Shown in pieces: positions 33,062 to 45,500 of a stretch of DNA of 64,000 nt. Source of the stretch: Ilex aquifolium. Taxonomy: Eukaryota > Streptophyta > Magnoliopsida > Aquifoliales > Aquifoliaceae. The notes beneath the pieces are model-generated. The model was given only the letters and a program-made list of their open reading frames with translations. It made no database searches and was not told the origin of the DNA. Both the position numbers and the translations under genes were made by a program. The DNA lies in assembly GCA_951799425.1 (NCBI GenBank), contig OX637395.1, forward strand, positions 8,238,951 to 8,302,950, in the 5' to 3' direction. Each line of letters starts with the position of its first letter. The stretch's first letter is position 1.

Positions 33062-35754
33062 TCTCATTGAATGACAGTTAGGCTTTTTTTGGATTTAAGT
33101 CTCTGTTGATTTTAACTGGTCTATTGATACATATACTTTGAATGCCGTGCCACTGAATATAATAAGTTTGTTTTGTACAAAGCTTTATATTGGTGTAATT
33201 GTAGATAATTTACCTAATTTGTTAGTTAAGTTGAATTTTTTTTGTCTTCGAGATGATGGAATTTATTTCTTCCAGTGAAAAATTACTCATGAATGTGTTG
33301 GCTTAGAGTGAGATCAGGTTTGTTGGCTGGGTAACGTTATACCGTATATGTAATAGATGTGATTTGGAAGGACATCGATCCGTTAGGTCTCGACTCTTGG
33401 GGTAATGGGAGGGAGGGATGGATGGATTGGAAACACACATGGCCTTTGGGATTCTCTGCACAAAGTGGCTACTTTAGATTGGAACCCATTCAGTTGTTAG
33501 TCCGAGCATTTTACCTTTGCAGTGGGCAATGGCCCTTGGTTAATGCATTCTACTCAAATTTATATGTCTTGGATTGTTGTTCAGTCCAGTGTATTCCAAT
33601 TTCTAAGATAAACCTGGTGTCACTCTAGTTGGATCATTGTCCCTGCATAACAATGATAGAACAAGGGGTTTTCTTAAGTTTGTACCTTTGTGATAGAGCA
33701 GTATCTAGTATATCAGATGAATTGCAATATAAATGCATGCCAGAAATGAAAGAAATGAAAAATCTGTAACAAGCGAGATATAATGGTTTTTTGGACTAGG
33801 AGATATTGTGGTTGATTAAGAGTGGGATGAAGGATCTATATTTCAAATAATTGATCTGGATTTTAGTCATTTTTTTTCCGCACTTATGATTCCCAAATTT
33901 GTTTTGTAGATTCATGACCTTAGATCAGGTTTCGATTTCGCTCCGTAGGTTGAAACAATAATCTTGTTCATATATCGAAAAAGCTTTAGAATACGAGTTT
34001 CAATTGTTGTATTGAAGTCTTTTGTCTCCTCCCTAAGGTAGCATTCCTGGGCTGTTGAAGGTTTGCTCAATTCATTTTCCAAGAGTGAGTGGTTTAGTTA
34101 ATATTAGAATAAGAACTTCTATATGTTTAGCTTCCATTATAATGTTGCCATTCTTTGCATTGACATGTGTTATAGCTTGTGAGATGTTGCATATGGTTGG
34201 CATATGTTATGGCTTGTTCCTCTTCATTTTGATGAGCAACTTGCATGCACTTTTTTAATTCAGGACTTAAACCCTACACTTCCCTCTTTTGGGGTTGCAA
34301 GAGATACTACCCAAGCTAACATTTGGTGTAATAAAAGTTAATATTTATTTGATGTCTAGCAATGACCCTCATTCAAGTTGAGAGTATTCTGGTTTAGAAG
34401 TTTAATTAGTTTATGTTGGTGAAGAGTCTAGTGCCGCAAACTTTTACTGTCACCCTGGTAAATAATTTTTGCACTGTGAGCACTGATTTCTTTGGAACTG
34501 ATTCTACTCATATTGAGAGGCACTCTTTTGTATCTCCATCGTAGGTTATGAGGACACACAATTATAATAGGTTGATCGCAAAACTGTTGATATGCCTGGT
34601 TACATGTGAGATTACATTTCGTTTATTAGGATATTCTTTTCTTATATCTGTAATTGAACATATGGGGACTATGACAGGATAGTTAAATGTGACCATGCCT
34701 GCATGGGTAGTTTATTGTGATGAGAATGTAAGATTTCATTTCCATTTATCTATACATTCTTTCCTTATTTCGGGAATTGAACATCTGGTGTAGATTGTGC
34801 TTGCTCAGTTACTTCTAATGATGAGAAACTGAGATTGCCCTTTTATATGAAATTTTGGTTCTTGTTTCCAGTGATGATAATGTGATCATGCTTGCAATGG
34901 AAATTTTAAAACATCCGACTGATATATGTGTATTCCAAAAATTCTATATGGGACGAATTATCTACTTGTTTTTGATGATGTGTGGGATCATATTTTTTGT
35001 TGTTACAATGTGTAAGGGAAAGTAAGATTTTAGTAACTAAGCAGGATGAAAAACTTTCTTTGACATATTCACACAATCTTTCCTTGTAAATTAGGAGATG
35101 TAATTATGGTGCGATTCTTGGTCTTTGTTATGTGGGAGGCATTACAATGAGATCTTGAGGAGGATGTCAAAAACTTGTGAGAACGAAGTTGGACATGCTG
35201 AAAAAAGTGTCATGGAGTTGCTATTGCATCTTACAGTAATGATTCTAGTAAGTCTATTGTCCTTCAAGGTGGCATGGGAGTGGATAATGGATGTTTGAAC
35301 ACTAGCTTAGGATGGCATAGAGATTCATAACGATTACTTGCCATTTCATTTAACGAGACTAAATGACACATTGGTTAGCATTCTTATGGAAACCAATGAC
35401 ATTCTGATCAGTAGTTGAAGGATCATCGGTTGCTGTCCGCAGAATTTCTTACAATAGATGACTATTGTAATGTAGCAAGTAGCAAAAGTTTGGGTGTTGT
35501 CCATATTCTTGTATTGAGTTTTCACTGCTTTTACAGGTACATGTGTGTAAGTTTACATACGTATGTTTGTCTTTAAAATAGTTGACAATGTATTACATAT
35601 GAAAATAAGTTGACTATATGTCCTTCACCCCTATTGCATACCAAAAAAAATCACTACATTTGATAGCATGAAGGATGAAATATGGATTGGAGTTGAGAGT
35701 GCGTGTTTGACGAGTAAATATTGGGTTTAACGATGACACCACATCATTATTTTC
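33062..35754. other. FTRV 3' region and gene-free DNA
   Basis: The first 200 bases are probably 3' UTR, with AATATAATAA-like poly(A) signals near 33160. The rest has only short, unrecognised frames (for example 33359-33628, 34055-34258) with no family features. Confidence 0.4.
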
Positions 35755-35909
35755 ACGTAGTGTCACCATCCAATAACAATCCTATAAATGAGCAAAGTGA
35801 ACCCACTTTTTTTACGTAGGGTGGTTATTTTTTACATGGATAGGATAATTTTTAAATTAAGTGGGGTTCACTTGCTTGTTTGTTGGTTTAGTATTGGATG
35901 GCACCACGC
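35755..35909. mobile_element. Foldback MITE of about 155 bp
   Basis: Two arms of about 48 bp (GTGTCACCATCCAATAAC... against the complement of ...GTATTGGATGGCACCAC) surround a short loop. Related words (ATCATCTAATA, CACCATCTAATAAC) recur near 26430 and 29380, suggesting a dispersed family. Confidence 0.65.
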
Positions 35910-38027
35910 AGCAATGGTCTTACCGGTACATTCAATATTTTCTCGTGTTTGACCATAATATGGAAATTTAAACTTTGGTGCTCATGAGTATTGGTTTTAT
36001 AGTTGGAAACACTTGGGATGGTGGTGGTAAGCTGAAGCATTTTTGAGTATTTGGATGTATTCTTGAGATCAATGATTATGTTGCCCAATATTATTTGTGA
36101 ATTACAGGATCTACTTTCTCTACACACTCAATGTTTACTTTTAACTGTTAGAGGATTATCTAAAAGATCTAGAAGATATCTGGAGATCGATGTTGCCGTT
36201 TGGATGAGTTAATTGTAGTTTCAAACCTATTTATCAAATTTTCATGAACAAGATCTAGATGGATCGATCTGATCTACAGTTCAGAACACACTAGATTCAA
36301 ATTTTCATGAACAAAACATTTCTTGAAAACACATTTTCAAAGGTTTTTCATATTTTCAAAAAACACTTTTGCATTGAAACTTATGTTTTCAAAACACTTT
36401 TTTAATTTACATGATTCATCAAAGTAATAGAATCATGTGATCCATTTACCATGGAGGCATTGTTTTATTGGAGTTGATGCTAGCCAATGAGTTAATTTGT
36501 TAAAGAGACCGGAATCCAACTATGATAGCAAAAATAAATTTTTGATACTATACGTCTTTTGTTGGTCAAATAACAATTTAATGCGTGTAAAATTTATTAT
36601 TTTATTATGTTTACAATCAACGATGACTATGAAATCAAAAGAGCATGAATGATCATAAGTTGTTTTTCGTTATAGTGCTGGAAAACAAATTTAGGTAGCA
36701 TTAGCATAGCACTATCCCTTTTTCATGCAGGTGAGGCATGAAGATTTTGTATGGTGATAAGAAATACCATGTTATTATTGGAACGAAAGTTACCATCTAA
36801 TCATGTCAAGTTCTAACCTATAAACAATTAAAGTTTTAACTTAATAGAGTCGAGTTAAGATCGATCCAATCTAATTAGGTCAAATTATAAATTAAAAAGA
36901 CCAAATTAAAATTTAATGAAATCGACTTAAGATTGATCCAAATAGTATAGGAGCTTTGGCTTACTTTCGAATAGTTTTTTGTTTGTTTGTTTGTTTGTTG
37001 TAGTATATATAGGATAGGAAGTTGGTTAGACTCGAACCTTACATTTGTGGGCGAGGTGCCAAAAGCACATATCGTTAGGTCAGTCGTCTTTGCTCTTTTT
37101 TTTTTTCTCCTTTAGTCTTGCAGATCCTAGAAAAAAAAACCCTGAACAGTTTTCAATTTTCAACATCTAAACCAATTTTCAACAATAAAAGTTTGATTTT
37201 CGACTGAAGTTGAACAAAACAGTCATGTGACCAACATCTAAATCAAATCATCCTCAGTGGTCCAATGCTTAGAGCCCATGCCAATGATCGAAAGCGATGA
37301 AAGCCTTGCGAGAGATAAGCAAGTTAAGGATATTTTAAAGAGAAAAGACTACATCATGTTTGATCAGAACTAGTGGTATTTCGTACAATGCACAGACAAT
37401 TTATCAATTGATAATATACACGTTTAACATGTATTTACGGAAACAATTACACTCAACGTATTATTGGTAAAAAAAAGTCACTCGCAAGGTGGCTTATTCC
37501 ACCAGCCAATGTGCATCACCTTCTTCCTCCATCCCCAACCGCAAAACCTCCTTAATCCTTGCCAGGCCCTCCTCCCCAAAAAGCCATGGCAAGATACAAT
37601 TGAAGTGAAGAACAAGAGGTTTGACCGACTAACAGCTACTTTGTTTGGTACACTGATTTTCTGTGCCTTATTAAACAGACTAGTACTTTGCGCGACAAGG
37701 CGAGATTGAAAATTATGGGGAAAAAAGTCAAACTTATAAACATTTGAAAACTAAAGTCATCTAGTAGAAAAGTTTACCCGATGCTTGAAGTTTTGATGCT
37801 TCTAATCTGAGAGTCATCTAGGTGAGAAAATAGTGGAGGAAGGCAAGACCACTGAAGAGATGGAGGCGGTGGAAAGAAAAGGGATTGTTTTATGTGGGTG
37901 TGTGCATACTTGGGAATGAAATAGTAGAAGCAGCATGAGGGGTTAATGAAATAATAGAAGCAACATGAGGGGGTTAACTATTTGAATAATGGGAAATTTA
38001 GATTGACAGGCAGATTGAAGTGGTAGT
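35910..38027. other. Gene-free DNA
   Basis: AT-rich. A short 81-codon frame at 37464-37709 resembles nothing known. A decayed Helitron-like terminus on the minus strand (CTAG at 37369-37372) is too weak to annotate as an element. Confidence 0.35.
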
Positions 38028-38369
38028 CGAGGATCAAAATTTTGTTTCGGTGTATTGTTTTGGTTACCTAGAAAATGGAAACGTTTCGACGTGTTTTAAA
38101 ATCGTTTCGATCCATTTCAGAAACAGAATGAAAAAAATAAAAATTTAAGAATTATTTTTACAAAACATTGGTCGAATTATACCAAAGTATCTTGAAATAT
38201 CTTGAAACATTCCAAAATAATTGTGCAAATGCATTAAAATATTACAAAACACCTCGAAACATTATGAAACACATTGAAGTATTAGAATTTTGATTCCATC
38301 ACTGATTCATTTCGGTCTCCTTAAAAACGGAAATGTTTTGGATGTTTCGAAATGAAATTTTGATCCTTG
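38028..38369 (+). mobile_element. MITE family A, copy 1 (CAAGGATCAAAATTT ends)
   Basis: A 342-bp element with inverted ends ([C]GAGGATCAAAATTTTG and the complement of AAATTTTGATCCTTG) and 8-bp flanks GTGGTAGT / GTGGGAGT (one mismatch), a hAT-like duplication. Two further copies lie in the opposite orientation at 52385-52725 and 54725-55067. Confidence 0.88.
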
Positions 38370-38413
38370 GTGGGAGTCAAAAATGAAATGGATAAGGAAG
38401 AATAACACAATAT

Positions 38414-38785
38414 TAGAGCATCTCCAACATATGATCTAAAATACACAAAATCTTCAAATTTTAGCTATTTAGTCCAAAAATTTCATTCCAACAGATTATC
38501 TTTAAAACATCTAAAATAACATTTTGTTATAGTGATACTATATATTTAGAATATCACTGTAGTGATATGTAAATTTTTTTTATAATATTTTCTATCTCTT
38601 CCTTTCTTTTCTTCCATTCTCTCTCTTTCTCCTTTTTACTATTCCAAAAAAAAATAATACAAAAGGAATGAGAAATAATATTTAAAATGAGTAATTAAAA
38701 ATATAGAAAATCTGTTGGAGTGTGTATTGAAAAAGTGAATAGTTAAAATAGAAAGTGCTGCATTTTGAGTAGCTAAAATAACTTT
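38414..38785. mobile_element. Possible MITE with GAGCATCTCCAACA end
   Basis: The left end is a widespread plant MITE terminus. The arms ATTCCAACAGATTATC (38485) and GAAAATCTGTTGGAGT (38706) are inverted, but a clean right terminus is not seen. Confidence 0.45.
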
Positions 38786-39038
38786 TTTTGTTGCTGCATT
38801 GTAGTTACAGGTGTTTGTCCTGTGATTCAAGAATGTTAAATGATTGTATCTAAATTTGAATTACATTAAGATAATAAAAATTTAATTTTTTGGATAAATT
38901 TATAATAAAAAAATTACAACGCTAGATCTGTTTAAGGTTTAAAACCTCACATAACTACTCCTATATACAAACATTAATGAAACTTCATCCCCCCTCCCTC
39001 TTCTTCTTGAAAATGTGTAAAAAAAAGTGGCTGAGAAA
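38786..39038. other. Short AT-rich spacer
   Basis: Nothing recognised. Confidence 0.3.
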
Positions 39039-39048
39039 ACAATATTTT

Positions 39049-39266
39049 TTTTTTAATTTTTTTTACTTAATGGTCAGCGGTGTTCAGATCAGTGTTTGCG
39101 TACCTCGACTAGTTCCCTCTCCGGTTCGGTCAAAGACACACCATCTCCGCCGGGACTAGGAAATCATGAGGGATTTAGGCCCGAGTACAAATAGTTGCTA
39201 ATATTCGAACTCAAGATGTCATAATTTATAACTCTGGTACTACTTCAATTATCCTTGGAATTGAAG
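39049..39266 (-). mobile_element. tRNA-derived SINE, minus strand
   Basis: The minus strand reads a tRNA-like head with B-box GAGTTCGAATATT, a GC-rich body and an A-rich tail at 39049-39065. A 10-bp duplication ACAATATTTT flanks it (39039-39048, 39267-39276). Confidence 0.8.
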
Positions 39267-39281
39267 ACAATATTTTAATAA

Positions 39282-39996
39282 GGGAAAATTTCATCCACCC
39301 CTTGTAATTAGGTCTAAATTCAATGACACCCCTTCCCAATTTGAAACTTCACTGTCACCCCTGTCAGTATTTGTCGGATTACGCGTTAACGACGATTGTT
39401 AATTTACAAAAATACCCCTGAATATTTTATAAGGTAAATTTTATCCACACCCCTTATAAATAGACATAACTTCAACAACACCCCCTGTAATTAGACCTAT
39501 CTTTAACAATATGCCTGTATGATTCTGAAATTTCAGTGCACTCCCTTTAGTTCTATTATATTAACCTTTAGATTCATCAATTTAATAATTAATTTTTTAT
39601 CAAATTAATGTCTTTTATTTAATTTAAACTAAATTAGCATTCCATCTCATCAAATCAACACAAATTGATATTTAATTTTATCAAATTAGTATTTAGTTAT
39701 ATTAATTTAATATTAAATTATTATTAAATTTCATCAAATCAACACCAGATTAACATTTAATTTTATTAAATTAAAATTTAATATATTAAATAGAATATTA
39801 AATTCTATTAATTTAATATTTAACCTTATCAAATTAATGTCAGTTATTTAATTTAACACTAAATAAACATTCAATTTTATTAAAACAACATTTAAATTTT
39901 ATTAAAGCAACATTTAACATGCAATGAAGTTTCAGAATCGATAGAAGATGTCATTGAATTTAAATTTAACTAAAGGAGAGTAGATAAAATTTTTCT
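39282..39996. mobile_element. MULE-like MITE with long inverted ends
   Basis: Inverted arms of about 47 bp (from GGGAAAATTTCATCC on the left; complement AGAAAAATTTTATC on the right, both running to TTCAATGACA) and a perfect 9-bp duplication TTTTAATAA (39273-39281, 39997-40005). A 9-bp duplication with long arms fits the Mutator-like class. The 715-bp interior is AT-rich and non-coding. Confidence 0.82.
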
Positions 39997-40005
39997 TTTT
40001 AATAA

Positions 40006-40600
40006 ACGTACACACCGCGTGGCCAGGCCACGTCGTACTTAGTAGTCACCTAAAAATTTCTCAGTTGTTATGGTGGGGTGATTTCAATTAGTCGGGCGGA
40101 TTTGGTTTAGAGAGATTTCAGCCTTATTTTAGAGGTCAGGCAATTTGTGTTTTTATAGTTTTAGTCTTTTGGCTTTTTTACCAAATTGAATAAAAAATGG
40201 AAATGATTTTGATTGAGTGTCTGGTAATTTTTTGTTCAAATTGAAATGAAATTTACTTAGCAACAAAAAAGTAAAAGAAATGAAATTCAGCTCTACTCAA
40301 TTGGATATGAATTACAAAAATAAAATCCGACAGACATACGAATTGGATATGAAACCCAACTTTCTAGTCGGATTTAGATCAGAATTGATCGAAATTTGAT
40401 CCGAATCCAATCTATTATGAGCCTTATTTGGGGTCTGAATGTATAATTTTTAAACATCAGAGGAGGTAAGTGGAATATCATCGAAAATATAGGAGTAAGT
40501 AAATTTTCGAGGACTCAAATCAAAACCATGGGCAAGTCAATTGTTTTTCTCTTTTCCTTGAAACATAATTACATTCTTGTTGCCTCAGAACGGTGGTACG
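40006..40600. other. Gene-free DNA upstream of the ZIP gene
   Basis: No frame or element recognised; probably the distal promoter of the ZIP gene. Confidence 0.35.
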
Positions 40601-40618
40601 TGAAAGCTACGTTTACTT

Positions 40619-40640
40619 TCTCTCTCTCTCTCTCTCTCGT
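40619..40640 (+). repeat. (CT)n microsatellite in probable 5' leader
   Basis: Eleven CT units about 1.5 kb upstream of the ZIP start codon. CT tracts mark many plant transcription starts and leaders. The following sequence to about 40,712 could be a non-coding first exon. Confidence 0.6.
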
Positions 40641-41851
40641 CGCACGATCAAATCTTCCCAGACCCTAAGTCATCGAAACTGGTGACTGCTCTACATTCGT
40701 GATTCCATCATAGAGGTGCCTGTTTCTGCAAACATTATATGATTTGTCTCTGTATATAGGATCAAATAATACCCAGATGGGTTTTTGGGATTTTGATGCC
40801 GAAACAACAATGATCGTGATCATTTATAACTCCCATAATGTGGGTTTTTCGATTTAGGGTTTCTGCTATTCTATTTGCTCTTTTTTTTGGCTCTGTTGTT
40901 GTGGAAAATTCTTGATTTTCTTGGAGGGTTGAGGTTTAATTTCAGAATGGTTTTTTTTTTTGGTGGGTTAGTTATATGACAGAGTTTGCAGTTTTAAAAT
41001 GTTAGTTTTGGTTCGAATTATTTGCTTAATTCAGTGATTGAATTGAATTGATTTGAATGCATATTGTTTTTTTTTTTTTGGAATTTAGAGATTGATTATT
41101 GATGTTGAATAATCCTTCCTTACGAATTCTTCCCAAATGTTTCAGTATTGATTGTCCAATAATGCTTTTCTAAGACGAGCCCTTATGCTCGTCAATGTAT
41201 TTCTGTTATCATCGGTGATAATTGGATGGTTAAATTATATCGTAAGTGGTGCTTTAGAGATGCATACAAAGAGAAAAGCTTGGTTTTTTTTTAATAATTA
41301 GCTAGATTATAAAAGAAAAAATCAAGCTTTTATATTTTAAATCTGCATTGTAAATTTGATTCCATTTCACGCACTCTTCTTAGACAGTACTTTTGTGCTG
41401 TGGTTTCTTTAGATTTTTATGCATTAGTCTTATTTTACTGTAAATTTGATGTCAACGATGTTCATGAACTGCTTTCGTCTTGCTAGGCACACTCAAACAG
41501 ATTAAATACTAGTGATATGCAAAATTACATAGTTGTAATTGACTTTTTGGGTATCTTTTTGGCTTAAACTAATTTAATTAAAAAAAAAAAAAACCAGAAT
41601 GGGCATAAACTTGAAGTTATAGTTTCAACATTTGAGTTGGAGGTTGTGTGACTCTCCCTCTCTATGAGACCACCCTCCATCCTCTTTCTATTAATAAAAA
41701 GGGGATCTCCACTTAACTTAGACTTTCCCCCTTCCCTTTCCAAGAGCTATATGGCACTTGAGTGGTTCGGATGTCGAGTGATATTAATGATGGATTTATG
41801 CTTCAGCTTCGAAATCATTAGCTCATTTCAACTCGTCTTTGTCCTGCAGCA

Positions 41852-42135
41852 GAGGCCGTCCAGCACGTTTTGACGAGGCAATCTCCTACATTTCAGCTAC
41901 ATACTGGGGTATACCTGCACTTGACCTTCATCAATATATTTTGAAAGCTGCTGTTTACAGAAGAATTTTCTGTTTGATCAACCCTGAGGTGCTAGCACTG
42001 ATAAGGTTGGTTGAGATGAGATTAAGCTAGGGCTATTGACAGGCCTATGATTCTCATTACTCTTCTGACAATGCATCAGCTCAGATTGTGGAGTTGAAGC
42101 AGCGGCAGTTTTTTGTTGTGTACATATGAACAAGG
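41852..42135 (+). promoter_or_regulatory. Probable 5' leader exon of ZIP gene with upstream AUGs
   Basis: A pyrimidine-rich tract ending TTTGTCCTGCAG (to 41851) looks like a splice acceptor; the sequence from there to the start codon is probably leader. It contains several upstream AUGs. The last, at 42126, opens a 22-codon frame that overlaps the main start and ends at 42194. That AUG is in weak context (C at -3, A at +4), while the main one has A at -3 and G at +4. Confidence 0.5.
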
Positions 42136-42597
42136 ATGGACCTGAGATTCAAAAAGGTCCTGCTATTTTTGCTATTTATAGTGGTCTTGAATAGTTATGT
42201 CAGAGCAGAGGAAAAAGAAAATTCACAGAGATTAATAACTGCTCCATTGAAGAATACAGGAAGTACTGTTATAGATGGAACAGGTAAAGAGCATGCTTTC
42301 AGTTCAGATGGTACTACTAACGGATTGGGTGAAAGGAAGGGTTTGAGTAACAGAGTATCAGTGACCACGGTTGCATTGTTCACACTTGCAATGGCGGCCA
42401 CTACTGGTTTAGGTGCAATTCCATTCTTCTTTGTGGAGCTCGATCCCCAGTGGGCTGGAATATGCAATGGAATGGCTGCTGGGGTGATGTTGGCTGCGAG
42501 CTTTGACCTCATACAGGAAGGGCAGGACCATGGTAGTGGCAACTGGGTTGTGATTGGTATTTTGACAGGTGGTGTCTTCATTTGGCTTTGTAAAAAG
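42136..42597 (+). CDS. ZIP transporter exon 1
   Basis: Residues 1-154: signal peptide, a polar luminal or extracellular stretch (about 25-70) and the first three hydrophobic segments, ending LCKK before the donor GTGACG. Reading on past the donor gives only a few residues and a stop. Confidence 0.95.
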
Positions 42598-45500
42598 GTG
42601 ACGAGCTTTACTGATTCTTGAGATCCTTTTGCTACTTTGCAGTGACTTTTTCTTCTTATATTACTGTGATTGCTGTCGTTATTGTTCACCATAGCTGATT
42701 TTAGTGGTTCCACTTCTTGTTCTGCTTTTTAGCTGATGATGCAGTAGCTATCTATTGGCTGAATAATGATCATAGGCTGTGGAAGCCAAAACACAAACTG
42801 TGACCCCCAACCACCAATAAGCCTTTTGGTCCAAGGGATAGTGCCCTTGGTAGCTAACAGTGGCTTTAGCATGTTTGATTTTGAGTGAAAGCACTACTAG
42901 TCAGATCTATTAATGTTTCATTTGGTGTTTGGTTTCTAGGATTTTGTGAGGCTGGTGTGTGGTTCTTACTCTCTCTTTTCTTCCTCTTCATCCTCTTCTA
43001 AATTTCTACACTTTTGGGCTTACATAACTATTATGTCTGAATTCCTCAAGTTTGCTGTCACAAGTCAATACTTTGCAGTCCAGACCTCTCTCTACCAAAT
43101 CCTGAACCCTTGCAGCTCGATACCACTTAAACAGTGAAGTTACTGTTTCCATAGTAGCATTCAATGCAGTAGAACAGTCTGAAACAACCCTTAAAACCCC
43201 TCACTCGAACAAGCCCCATCCATCCCCAACATTTTCCCTTTCTTTTGGTTTTCAATTTGACTCTTATGGACCTTAGAAGCTTGCTTTCCAAAACATCAAG
43301 AGCACTTTTTTCTTGAATTTTCTGAATGGCCTCTTTTGAAACCAAACTTCTTTGGACCTTAAGCTAAGTACAAATCCAACAATCGTTATTCTACCTTGTA
43401 GAATCATAACCTCAGAAACTCGCCATAACCTAAATCTGCCAAAACGTCACCTTAGGGAGCTCTATTCAAAGTTTTCAAAAGCTGTCCTATGTCAGCTGAA
43501 CTCGAGTTCGTTGAGTAGGTCTTTTCTAGCTTTTGCATGATGTCATATAATGCAGCAATCTTATTGCAATTTTTCTTTTAATACTAGTTAAATTCATTGA
43601 ATTACAGAACAATATAGGAATCAAGTGAATTAGGGGTTTGATGTTTCATATCACTGTTTCACTTAATACCGAAATTTTGGTGATCAGAAACAAAGCATAG
43701 AACACCCTGACATTGTAAGCTAATAGCACATGTTTAAATCTGCCAATTTGTCTTTTGAAAAACTCAACAAAGAACATGATTCAAGGATCACACATTTTCT
43801 ATTCCACACGTTAAACATAACTAACCCTAATATTGAATGTAGGCATTTATTGTCGACCACCTGCGATGTCATCATGTCTTGCATTGTTTTCTGATGTTCA
43901 GGTTCTCGAGCAATATGGCGAAATGAGTATGTTGGACATCAAGGGAGCAGATGCAACTAAGGTCATTCTTGTTGTTGGAATTATGACTCTTCATTCTTTT
44001 GGGGAAGGGTCTGGGGTTGGAGTATCTTTTGCTGGCTCGAAAGGTCTATCCCAGGGCCTTTTGGTGACTTTGGCTATTGCTGTGCACAACATACCAGAAG
44101 GGTTAGCTGTGAGTATGGTGCTTGCATCAAGGGGGGTTTCTCCGCAGAATGCAATGTTATGGAGTGTAATTACATCATTGCCCCAGGTAATATGGAGCTC
44201 CTTGTTCTCCCAGTATGGGGTTTGAGTATTTTGCACAGTGCAGCAGGAAAATGGATGCTCAGGCTGTATGATACTCGATATTATAAATAAATGTTTGAAC
44301 CCTTATAGGAAAATGAAATAACTGGCTCCTTCTGTTGATAAGACCGGATAGTAATATTCGTATCATCCTGGATTCATGGGTGGTGTAGCGTCCATGTCAC
44401 ATTAGGCAAAACTATATAATTTGTCCCAGTGCAAAGGAGCTTATTTTGGCAATACTTCAACCTCTCCGGTAGTTTTTTGGGGGTAGTTTGTGATCTATTT
44501 TATGTTTCTATATATTTGCAAACCTATTGTGACATCACAAGAAGAAATACAATACAACATTTAAGTGACCACAAGGATAAAATTTGTTTTTTATGCAGCC
44601 TATTGTAGCAGTGCCTTCATTTATATGTGCGGATGCATTTAACAAATTCTTGCCATTTGCTACGGGCTTCGCAGCTGGGTGTATGATCTGGATGGTCGTG
44701 GCAGAGGTCCTTCCTGACGGATTCAAGGTAACATGCTTCATTGTTGGTTGGTATCCTTGATCATTTAAGGAGGAAAAGAAAATTGAAAATTCCAATTTAG
44801 CCGTAAGTTCTCTAGAGGTCGTGATTTATGGCAAATGTTCTTGATTTAAAGTGTAGAGAAGATTTATTCAATAAATTTTCATTTCAAATAGAATGGGCCA
44901 GTACCTATTCTACTGGCAGGGGAAGTGTGGGAGTCCAAGTACTGATGCAATAGGAGCCTATTACAAATCATGGCAGAAAGTTAGGAACAAGGAAATCACA
45001 AAAAGATTTCCCTAAAGGGTGATGTTTGTTATATGACAGAGGGTGTTGAGTGAATTGGAGCAAGGATTTGGACAACACATGAAGTTCTTAGTTTTAGGGC
45101 TTCATGACTGTATCATATATTCATTTGAAAATATTTGCTTATCTCTAGGGGTGTTCACCTTACCCTACGGGTAGGAAATATAGTCTTCCGTCTTCCTATC
45201 CGATACTTTGCGGAAGAATTTTTTCTTTGCCTACCTTATCCGATCAGGTGTGGTATTCCTACCCCGATTAATCGGGTAGGAAGTCGTGTAAATACTTTTG
45301 TAGCTATTAATTTTTGGATCATTTTAACAATTCAATTAAATAACATGCATCAATTTAACAACACAATAAATCAATAACACTAAAACCTAAAACAACTATA
45401 ACAACAATTATAATAAAATACAAGAAAACATGAACATCAATCCATCATAATTGTTACACATATACAATACCAATTATTTTAAATTTAAACCATATGAAAC

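Noticed and set aside
33359-34258. Small frames downstream of FTRV
   Set aside because: Short, unrelated to any family I recognise, and without conserved-looking features.
37369-37400. Second Helitron 3' end (minus strand)
   Set aside because: CTAG and a GTGCATTGTAC word are present but the hairpin is decayed and no matching 5' end was found.
41839-42030. 63-codon frame upstream of the ZIP start
   Set aside because: Its ATG precedes the probable splice acceptor at 41851 and the product resembles nothing known; more likely leader sequence.
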